Positions 1 to 5,612 of a stretch of 6,768 nt of DNA are shown one piece after another. The DNA lies in assembly GCA_903879995.1 (NCBI GenBank), contig CAIRNW010000186.1:1-6768 (forward strand), in the 5' to 3' direction. This DNA is from an uncultured Bacteroidota bacterium (GTDB lineage Bacteria; Bacteroidota; Bacteroidia; Chitinophagales; Chitinophagaceae). Below the pieces are notes generated by a model, which saw only the letters and a list, made by a program, of their open reading frames with translations, did not search any database and was not told where the DNA came from. Every line of letters starts with the position of its first letter. Positions within the stretch are counted from its first letter, which is position 1. A program made the position numbers and the translations under genes.

Positions 1-1624
1 CCGCCTGTTCTATGCTTTCTTTATCAAAAACACGCAATGCGTTATTGATAGAATTAATCGCATTCATCATATCTAAAATCTCAACATCAGGACGCAACAA
101 AATTTTCTGTGCTCTTTGTTTTTCAACGATAGGCGCCGTACGAAGCGTTGCAAACCAATCGTTCACTTCGAAGGGTTCTAAAAATATTGAGTTGAATATT
201 TTTTTAATCTCGTTTATTTCGGATTGCTTTTTTTGAACACGATCCATGCGCTCCTGTGAAGCAAGCCCCAGATTGAAGCTCAACTCGGTTAATCGCAAAT
301 CGGCATTGTCTTGACGAAGCAGTGTTCTAAACTCCGCGCGAGAAGTAAACATGCGGTAGGGTTCTCGGGTTCCCTTGCTGACCAGATCATCAATCAAAAC
401 ACCGATGTAGGCCTCACTTCTTTTTAAAACCAGACCTTCTTGTTTTTTTGCCGCCCTATGTGCGTTTATTCCAGCCATTAAGCCCTGGCAGGCCGCCTCC
501 TCATACCCCGTTGTTCCATTTATTTGCCCCGCAAAGAACAAATTGTTCAACAATCTTGTTTCAAGAGTATATTTTAACTGTGTAGGGGGGAAGTAGTCGT
601 ATTCAATGGCGTAACCCGGCCTAAACATTCTAGCATTCTCAAAACCATTTATTTTACGAAGAGCTTCGTGTTGTGTTTCCTCCGGTAAAGAGGTGGAAAA
701 TCCGTTTAAATAGATCTCAACGGTATTCCAGCCCTCTGGCTCAACAAAAAGCTGATGACGATCTCTTTCCGCAAAGCGGTTTATCTTATCCTCAATACTG
801 GGACAATAGCGAGGCCCCACTCCATCGATTCTTCCCGCAAACATGGGGCTTTTGTCAAAACCTGTTTTTAGGATATCGTGTACTGCTTCGTTAGTATAAG
901 TAATCCAGCAACTTCGTTGTGTTTTTGGTTTTTCTATGTCTAAAAAAGAAAAACCGGTAATGTCTCGGTCCCCGGGTTGCTCCTCCATTTTTGAGTAATC
1001 CAAGCTTCTTCCGTCTATTCTTGGTGGGGTGCCCGTTTTAAGCCTATCGCTTTCAAATCCTTGATTTACAAGCTGTTCTGTAATACCCGTGGCGGCCTTT
1101 TCAGCCATTCTGCCGCCCCCAAAGTTCTTCTCACCAATGTGTACAACCCCATTTAAAAAGGTTCCATTAGTTAAAACCACGGATTTCGATCTGATCTCAT
1201 GGCCAAGCCCGGTTTTCACCCCATAGCAAACTCCGTCTTTTATCAAGAGTTCGCCCACCATATCCTGATAGAAGTCCAGGTTGGGGGTGTTTTCAAGCAG
1301 TTCCCTCCATTTGAGATGAAACAACATTCTGTCATTCTGCGCACGAGGACTCCACATGGCGGGACCTTTGCTCCGGTTCAGCATCCGAAACTGAATAGTA
1401 GAAAGGTCGGTAACAATACCGGAATACCCTCCCATTGCGTCAATTTCTCTTACAATCTGCCCTTTTGCGATGCCCCCCATAGCCGGGTTGCAGCTCATCT
1501 GGGCAATTGTCTGCATGTTCATGGTAATCAACAGGGTACGAGAACCCAGATTTGCAGCGGCCGCCGCAGCTTCACAGCCCGCGTGACCAGCCCCAACCAC
1601 TATAACGTCATATTCTTTGAACAC
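1..1624 (-). CDS. mnmG: tRNA uridine-5-carboxymethylaminomethyl(34) synthesis enzyme MnmG (C-terminus cut by window edge)
   Basis: FAD-dependent cytoplasmic enzyme that, with the GTPase MnmE, builds the cmnm5/nm5 group on wobble uridine 34 of certain tRNAs. The 541 visible codons are open throughout. The N-terminus reads MFKEYDVIVVG, followed by the FAD dinucleotide motif GAGHAG (residues 11-16) and the conserved SCNPAMGG with Cys44. The two family signatures are both present: GPRYCPSIEDK (about 269-279) and AGQINGTTGYEEAACQG (about 364-380). The TSRAEFRTLLRQDNADLRL block follows at about 430-450. The family is about 620 residues, so roughly 80 C-terminal residues (the MnmE-binding end) lie beyond the left edge. 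The start is GTG at 1624: an in-frame TAA lies at 1643-1645, no ATG lies between, and the family N-terminus begins here. No well-spaced Shine-Dalgarno sequence is seen. It lies 50 bp downstream of ybeY and is probably co-transcribed with it. Identity is very secure. Confidence 0.97.
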   Translation of the reverse strand, partial: MFKEYDVIVVGAGHAGCEAAAAAANLGSRTLLITMNMQTIAQMSCNPAMGGIAKGQIVREIDAMGGYSGIVTDLSTIQFRMLNRSKGPAMWSPRAQNDRMLFHLKWRELLENTPNLDFYQDMVGELLIKDGVCYGVKTGLGHEIRSKSVVLTNGTFLNGVVHIGEKNFGGGRMAEKAATGITEQLVNQGFESDRLKTGTPPRIDGRSLDYSKMEEQPGDRDITGFSFLDIEKPKTQRSCWITYTNEAVHDILKTGFDKSPMFAGRIDGVGPRYCPSIEDKINRFAERDRHQLFVEPEGWNTVEIYLNGFSTSLPEETQHEALRKINGFENARMFRPGYAIEYDYFPPTQLKYTLETRLLNNLFFAGQINGTTGYEEAACQGLMAGINAHRAAKKQEGLVLKRSEAYIGVLIDDLVSKGTREPYRMFTSRAEFRTLLRQDNADLRLTELSFNLGLASQERMDRVQKKQSEINEIKKIFNSIFLEPFEVNDWFATLRTAPIVEKQRAQKILLRPDVEILDMMNAINSINNALRVFDKESIEQA

Positions 1625-1658
1625 GGCGCAAAGATAACCCCTTTATATCCTTGAATTG

Positions 1659-1674
1659 TGTTCCACGTGGAACG
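1659..1674. other. Candidate parS centromere site (ParB-binding palindrome)
   Basis: Bases 1660-1673 read GTTCCACGTGGAAC, a perfect 14-bp palindrome, and the preceding T extends the match to the 16-mer TGTTNCACGTGNAACA at all but the last base. This is the known consensus for chromosomal parS, the site bound by ParB in origin segregation; the CC/GG form is used in Pseudomonas, for example. It fills the gap between the ybeY stop (1675) and the mnmG start (1624) and touches neither gene. mnmG neighbours parAB and oriC in many bacteria, which makes the location plausible. I saw no second CACGTG-centred copy in the window. That ParB binds here is inferred. Confidence 0.72.
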
Positions 1675-2115
1675 CTATTCGGGGGAAACACCATATTTCT
1701 TTAGGTACAAGTCCTCCTTTCCCCTCATTTTATTGATTTCTGCGCTTTTTTTATCTCTGTAGCCACAAAGATGAAGGGCACCATGGAAAATTACCCGGTG
1801 AATTTCGCTTTTAAAGGAAAAACCCAGGGCTCGGGCGTTTTCGCGAACCCTTTCAACACTTATATATATATCTGCAGTAATCAGCTTGCTTTCAGAAAGG
1901 TCAAATGTGATGATATCGGTAGCATAATCGTGATTTAAATACTGCTTATTGATCTTTCTGATGGTTCTATCGTTGCAGAAAACGTAATTAATCTGGTTTA
2001 TTTGCTTTTTTTCTGCTTTAAAGAGTTTTTCAATAAATCCCTTTAAAGAAGTACGGCCGGTAAGATTCACCGCACCTTCCGGGAAAAAAAAGTAAACTTT
2101 TGATTTTGAGTTCAT
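1675..2115 (-). CDS. ybeY: Endoribonuclease / rRNA maturation factor YbeY
   Basis: Small metal-dependent endoribonuclease acting in 16S rRNA 3' end maturation and ribosome quality control. The chosen product is 146 residues, within the usual 140-160. Family blocks are seen in order: the NKQYLNHDYATDIITF region (57-71, equivalent to the usual N..yR..d.pTDVLSF), ADIYIS (81-86, usually GDI.IS), and the metal motif HGALHLCGYRD (111-121). In the E. coli protein the motif is HGxLHLxGYDH with three His ligands. Here the third position is Asp121, which from memory is the usual Bacteroidota form. A longer reading from 2151 adds 12 residues, but the ATG at 2115 begins just ahead of the conserved region and leaves room for a promoter. 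It is followed 50 bp later by mnmG on the same strand, with the parS-like site between, and it is divergent from feoA. Identity is secure; the start is likely. Confidence 0.93.
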   Translation of the reverse strand: MNSKSKVYFFFPEGAVNLTGRTSLKGFIEKLFKAEKKQINQINYVFCNDRTIRKINKQYLNHDYATDIITFDLSESKLITADIYISVERVRENARALGFSFKSEIHRVIFHGALHLCGYRDKKSAEINKMRGKEDLYLKKYGVSPE

Positions 2116-2154
2116 AATTATCAAAATTCGTAAAGAAAAACCACCCAACAAGAA

Positions 2155-2162
2155 TAGCTTTG
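2155..2162 (+). promoter_or_regulatory. Possible Bacteroidota -7 promoter element for feoA-nadD
   Basis: TAGCTTTG matches the Bacteroidota primary-sigma -7 consensus TAnnTTTG exactly. It would start transcription near 2169, about 12 nt before the feoA ATG. No clear -33 TTG/TTTG is seen about 19 bp upstream, so support is partial. A weaker minus-strand element, TATTCTTG at 2149-2156 (one mismatch), could serve ybeY-mnmG and would overlap this one. Confidence 0.35.
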
Positions 2163-2174
2163 CATTATTAATGC
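2162..2174. promoter_or_regulatory. 13-bp palindrome at the feoA start, possible operator
   Basis: GCATTA-T-TAATGC is a perfect 6-1-6 inverted repeat, ending 6 bp before the feoA ATG and covering the predicted transcription start. A protein bound here would block feoA-nadD transcription, and an iron-responsive repressor (Fur or DtxR type) would make sense for feoA. The half-sites match neither the classic Fur box nor a DtxR box, so the regulator cannot be named and chance is possible. Confidence 0.3.
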
Positions 2175-2180
2175 TTGTTT

Positions 2181-2411
2181 ATGAGGGTTAGACTATCGGA
2201 CCTTAAGCCAGGACAGGAGGCAACAATCACCGAGTTTGAAAACTCAGAGCTTTTTTTGAAGCTCATGGAGATGGGGTGTATACCGGGTGAACGAGTGTTG
2301 GTTGAACAGATTGCTCCGTTGGGAGACCCAATTTCGGTGTCCGTATCCGGATACCATTTAAGCCTCCGAATAAATGAGGCGGAGACGATCCTTGTAGACA
2401 CAAATGATTGA
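2181..2411 (+). CDS. feoA: Ferrous iron transport accessory protein FeoA
   Basis: Small cytoplasmic SH3-like protein that assists the Fe(II) permease FeoB. The 76 residues match the usual 75-85. The sequence follows the family closely: LSDLKPGQEATITEF near the start, a LKLMEMGCIPGE helix-turn region in the middle (the family LLEMG.. motif), then IAPLGDPISVSVSGYHLSLR and an EAETI end. ATG 2181 is chosen over the in-frame TTG at 2175; an in-frame TAA at 2169-2171 rules out anything longer. No Shine-Dalgarno sequence is visible. nadD follows after 15 bp on the same strand, so the two are probably one transcript. feoB is not adjacent: it lies on the other strand about 3.2 kb away. This FeoA may therefore work in trans with that FeoB, or be a second copy if another feoA lies beyond the right edge. 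A 13-bp palindrome sits just upstream. Confidence 0.93.
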   Translation: MRVRLSDLKPGQEATITEFENSELFLKLMEMGCIPGERVLVEQIAPLGDPISVSVSGYHLSLRINEAETILVDTND

Positions 2412-2419
2412 TAATCAAT
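2407..2419. promoter_or_regulatory. 13-bp palindrome across the feoA stop codon
   Basis: ATTGAT-A-ATCAAT is a perfect 6-1-6 inverted repeat spanning the feoA stop and entering the feoA-nadD gap. Read from 2409, the 15 bases TGATAATCAATAATA agree with the Fur 7-1-7 consensus TGATAATnATTATCA at 11 of 14 fixed positions. The region is very AT-rich, so this may be chance. It is too short and weak to act as a terminator. Confidence 0.22.
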
Positions 2420-2426
2420 AATATAG

Positions 2427-2999
2427 GTGAAAGTCGCTCTTTATTTTGGATCTTTTAATCCTATTCACAATGGTCATCTGATTGTGGCAAATTATCTGTT
2501 GAACGAAACGGATATAGAAAAACTATGGCTGGTGGTTTCACCCCAAAATCCACACAAACAAGAGAACAGCCTTTTGAACGAGTATCAACGCCTTCATTTG
2601 GCCAAGCTTGCTACCGAGCACGACGAACGAATTCGCGTTTCTGATATAGAGTTTAATCTTCCGCGGCCCTCTTACACCATTGATACACTCACGTACTTAA
2701 GTGAAAAATATCCGCAACACGAGTTTTCTGTTCTGATGGGTGCAGACAGTTTTCAAAATCTTCCTAAGTGGAAAAACGCAAACCAGCTGATAGCAAACTA
2801 TCCTTTGTTTGTTTATCCCCGACAAGGATTTTCAACTAACAATATAATAGGCGCTCAACTAAATTGTATTGATGCACCATTGCTAAATCTTTCAGCAACA
2901 TATATCAGACATTGTGTTGCAAATGGAAAATCCATTCGATACATGGTTCCAGATTCAGTGCGAGAAGAAATTGAAAAGGGGGGATACTATAAAAAATAA
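2427..2999 (+). CDS. nadD: Nicotinate-nucleotide adenylyltransferase NadD
   Basis: Cytoplasmic enzyme that transfers AMP from ATP to nicotinate mononucleotide, giving deamido-NAD, the penultimate step of NAD synthesis. The 190-residue product has the usual length. The nucleotidyltransferase signature [10 protein letters not shown] is at 8-17 (the HxGH class motif), SPQNPHK at 38-44, a [11 protein letters not shown] block at 105-115, and the second ATP-binding motif SATYIR at 156-161. The start is GTG at 2427: an in-frame TAG sits directly before it (2424-2426), and [12 protein letters not shown] is a standard family N-terminus. It lies 15 bp after feoA and likely shares its transcript, an unusual pairing since NAD synthesis and iron uptake have no known direct link. 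Its last 13 bases overlap the 3' end of the opposing chrA gene. No terminator hairpin is seen in the overlap. Confidence 0.96.
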   Translation: MKVALYFGSFNPIHNGHLIVANYLLNETDIEKLWLVVSPQNPHKQENSLLNEYQRLHLAKLATEHDERIRVSDIEFNLPRPSYTIDTLTYLSEKYPQHEFSVLMGADSFQNLPKWKNANQLIANYPLFVYPRQGFSTNNIIGAQLNCIDAPLLNLSATYIRHCVANGKSIRYMVPDSVREEIEKGGYYKK

Positions 3000-4225
3000 C
3001 CCAACAACAAACAGGCTGCAACAATTAGTGGAGAGATAACTTTTGTGAAACGCAAGAGGAGCACCGTGCTTACAATTACCAACAAATTAATCGAACTGGT
3101 TGTGTTGATTTCCAATAGAGAAATATCTCGAGAAATATAAATTGTTGACGCAATTAATATACCCACGATCGAAGCGTTGATTCCCTCTAAGGATCGATAA
3201 ATGCCGGCATACTTTTTTAGGTTATGCCAAATGGGAAAAAAGAAAAGTACCAATAGAGCGCTCGGTAAAAAAATGGCAATTGTCCCAATCAAACACCCCA
3301 ACAATTGCATCCAGGGCCCCTCCTTTTTTAATGATAACCCACCGGTGAAAGAAGCAAAAGAGAAGAGGGGTCCGGGAACTGCTTGTACCATTCCCATTCC
3401 CATATAAAAATCGCGCTGATCAATTTGTATCACATTGGGATTTTTATCACGCACGGTATTAGGACGAACGCTCCACTGTTCGTACATCATAGGTAATAAA
3501 ACCTGCCCTCCGCCAAACACCAGGCTTCCCATACGATACGTGTTCTCAAAAAGATTCAAGGGTTTTCTTTCAGGCCAGTTGTTGGTGCGTGCAGTTTCAC
3601 TAAAAAAACCGGCCGCCAGAAAAATAATTCCAAAGAGCCAAAAGTTCCACCAACGTATTTGTTTTGGTTTTTCCTCTAGTTGTGGAATTCGCTTTCGACT
3701 AAAATTAGTTGCAACACCTCCCGCAATTAACAACACCGGAATCAACCAGGGTCTACCAAATAATAAAGCTGTTGCAATAAGACTAACCCCCATAATTACC
3801 CAGGTTATAGTATTCTTAATTGCCAGGGGAAAAATGCGGAGAATCGCAAAACCAAGAAATCCTGCCGCCATGGGAGGGATAAACCGAAACACTCCGCCTC
3901 CAACTTTTTGTTGATCCAAGTAGGGGAGCAAAAAAGAAAATCCACCCATAATTATACTGGCGGGAAGTATCCAAATCAAAAGAGTAAGAATAGCAAGTGG
4001 AACACCTCCTCTTTTGTAACCAATAAGTGTGAGGGTTTGTGTAGAAGAGGCACCGGGTAGCAACTGGCAAAAGGTGTTGTACTCCATCAACTCCTTTTCT
4101 GTTACATAGGGGGTCTTGTGCACAAAGTTTTTAAACATCATACCCAAATGTGCCTGCGGTCCTCCAAAAGCAACAAGGCTGTGAGAAAGAACGGCGCGCA
4201 AAAAGGGGAGATGACGAATCAACAT
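2987..4225 (-). CDS. chrA: ChrA-type chromate transporter (CHR family, two-domain)
   Basis: Inner-membrane protein of the CHR superfamily; characterised members expel chromate by proton exchange, but many homologues are untested and the substrate here is inferred. At 412 residues it is the long form with two homologous halves. The first half has [16 protein letters not shown] (20-35), with the FGGP hallmark, and [11 protein letters not shown] (53-63). The second half has [11 protein letters not shown] (237-247) and [16 protein letters not shown] (281-296), the matching repeat. Multiple hydrophobic segments of membrane-spanning length lie around 76-103, 118-134, 140-171, 193-208, 306-331, 350-364 and 379-412. 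The start ATG at 4225 gives a typical short N-terminus before FGGP. The gene converges on nadD with a 13-bp overlap of 3' ends and is divergent from the M20 hydrolase across 59 bp. No ChrB-like regulator is present. Family assignment is secure; chromate as substrate is moderate. Confidence 0.92.
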   Translation of the reverse strand: MLIRHLPFLRAVLSHSLVAFGGPQAHLGMMFKNFVHKTPYVTEKELMEYNTFCQLLPGASSTQTLTLIGYKRGGVPLAILTLLIWILPASIIMGGFSFLLPYLDQQKVGGGVFRFIPPMAAGFLGFAILRIFPLAIKNTITWVIMGVSLIATALLFGRPWLIPVLLIAGGVATNFSRKRIPQLEEKPKQIRWWNFWLFGIIFLAAGFFSETARTNNWPERKPLNLFENTYRMGSLVFGGGQVLLPMMYEQWSVRPNTVRDKNPNVIQIDQRDFYMGMGMVQAVPGPLFSFASFTGGLSLKKEGPWMQLLGCLIGTIAIFLPSALLVLFFFPIWHNLKKYAGIYRSLEGINASIVGILIASTIYISRDISLLEINTTSSINLLVIVSTVLLLRFTKVISPLIVAACLLLGYFL

Positions 4226-4284
4226 GATACCTTAAAAGTAAAAATTTATCATTGTTATTGTACTTTCACTAAAAATCAGCCCCC

Positions 4285-5598
4285 GTGAATAAAATTCTTC
4301 TATCCGCACTTCTTGTAATTGCTGCACCGGTTATCAACGCCCAAACTCGTAACGCAACAGATCTCAAAACAGTGATACTGTCTAAAGTTGAGTCGCTCCA
4401 GGCCAAAACCAATAGCTGGAGAGAGCAAATTCATCAAAACCCTGAGCTTGGCAATCGTGAATTCAAAACCGCAAAACTGGTTGCAGCACATTTGCGCTCG
4501 CTTGGAATAGAAGTACAGGAGGGTGTGGCTAAAACGGGTGTGGTTGGAGTATTGAAAGGCGCAAAGCCGGGGCCTTGTGTTGCATTGCGCGCTGATATGG
4601 ATGCGCTACCGGTAACTGAACGTGTAAAGATTCCATTCGCCTCACGCGAAAAAACAATCTATGAGGGTGCCGAGGTAGGCGTGATGCATGCCTGTGGTCA
4701 CGATACGCATGTGGCTATTTTAATGACTGTGGCAGAAATTCTATCTGGTATGCGCGATCAAATTAGCGGATCGGTGAAATTTATTTTTCAACCAGCAGAA
4801 GAAGGGGCACCGGCTGGTGAAGAGGGTGGAGCAGCATTGATGGTAAAAGAAGGGGTGATGGAAAACCCTAAAGTAGATGCCATCTTTGGATTGCACATAC
4901 AATCTGATTTAGAAGTTGGAAAAGTAAAATACAAATCAGGATCCTTAATGGCTGCCGCGGATTGGTTTTCTATTACCGTTAAAGGAAAAGGAAGCCACGG
5001 TTCTCAACCTTGGCGCGGTGTGGATCCAATCCAGGTTGGGGCACAGATTATCGAAGGCTTGCAAAACATTGTTAGTCGTCAATCAGAATTAACAAAAGCG
5101 CCAGTGGTAATTACCGTAGGAAAAATTAACGGCGGTGTTCGTCAAAACATTATTTCTGAAACCTGCGAAATGTCGGGAACCATTCGAACACTGGATAGCA
5201 AAATGCAGTTGGAGGTACACGAAAAAATAAAACGAACGGCAAAACTTATTGCTGCGGCAAATGGTGCTGATGCAGACGTGGCGATTGAAACAAAAACACT
5301 GGTTACCTATAATACACCAGAGCTGGTGAAGAAAATGATTCCAACCTTGGAAAAAACCCTGGGCGCCTCAAACGTAATCGATGCAGAGTGGGTTACTGGT
5401 GCCGAAGATTTTTCTTACTATGGTACAAAAGCACCCGCATTCTTTTTCTTTTTAGGAGGAATGCCTAAGGGACAAAATTCCTCACAAGCTCCACCACACC
5501 ACACTGCAGATTTTTATGTGGACAATAGCGGCATGCCTGCTGGTGTTAAATCGCTTTGCAATTTGGTGTTTGACTACTTGTCTGCACCAACAAAATAG
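4285..5598 (+). CDS. Exported M20D metallopeptidase / amidohydrolase (hippurate or N-acyl-amino-acid hydrolase type)
   Basis: Zinc-type amidohydrolase expected to cleave the amide bond of N-acylated amino acids or similar conjugates; the actual substrate cannot be read from sequence. The product is 437 residues. A Sec-type signal peptide covers about 1-19 (Asn2-Lys3, hydrophobic core, cleavage likely after Ala19 in VINA/Q). No lipobox Cys follows, so a soluble periplasmic enzyme is inferred. M20D metal-site features are seen: ALRADMDALPV (100-110), HACGHDTH (135-142, ligands Cys137 and His139), QPAEEG (169-174, Glu172 or Glu173), GLH with His204, and PPHHTADF (403-410). The dimerisation-domain block SHGSQPWRGVDPI is at 237-249. 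The start is GTG at 4285: an in-frame TAA at 4270-4272 leaves no other start ahead of the signal peptide. It is convergent with feoB 14 bp downstream and divergent from chrA. Plant auxin-conjugate hydrolases are in the same family. Confidence 0.92.
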   Translation: MNKILLSALLVIAAPVINAQTRNATDLKTVILSKVESLQAKTNSWREQIHQNPELGNREFKTAKLVAAHLRSLGIEVQEGVAKTGVVGVLKGAKPGPCVALRADMDALPVTERVKIPFASREKTIYEGAEVGVMHACGHDTHVAILMTVAEILSGMRDQISGSVKFIFQPAEEGAPAGEEGGAALMVKEGVMENPKVDAIFGLHIQSDLEVGKVKYKSGSLMAAADWFSITVKGKGSHGSQPWRGVDPIQVGAQIIEGLQNIVSRQSELTKAPVVITVGKINGGVRQNIISETCEMSGTIRTLDSKMQLEVHEKIKRTAKLIAAANGADADVAIETKTLVTYNTPELVKKMIPTLEKTLGASNVIDAEWVTGAEDFSYYGTKAPAFFFFLGGMPKGQNSSQAPPHHTADFYVDNSGMPAGVKSLCNLVFDYLSAPTK

Positions 5599-5612
5599 TT
5601 TACAAAAAGCGA

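Noticed and set aside
1550..1575. GC-rich run containing GCGGCCGC near the mnmG start, considered as a repeat or hairpin
   Set aside because: It encodes the conserved alanine run after GHAGCEA in the FAD-binding helix, so codon content explains it.
1199..1654. 151-codon plus-strand open frame opposite mnmG
   Set aside because: It is the antisense shadow of a strongly conserved mnmG reading frame and its translation resembles no protein family; it also runs through the parS-like site.
1859..1873. Short TA-repeat (TATATATATA), considered as a slippage or phase-variation tract
   Set aside because: It lies within conserved ybeY codons for ADIYIS and a dinucleotide change there would break an essential gene; too short to support variation.
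2168..2401. 77-codon minus-strand frame covering feoA
   Set aside because: Shadow of feoA, whose plus-strand protein is a full-length family match.
3435..3914. 159-codon plus-strand open frame opposite chrA
   Set aside because: The opposite strand encodes clear CHR-family repeats across the whole span; the antisense translation has no recognisable domain.
4233..4266. Inverted AAAGTA/TACTTT arms 20 bp apart between chrA and the amidohydrolase, and promoter-like TACTTTTA and TACTTTCA elements
   Set aside because: Arms are only 6 bp in an AT-rich gap, and neither promoter candidate has the full TAnnTTTG or a -33 box; not above chance.
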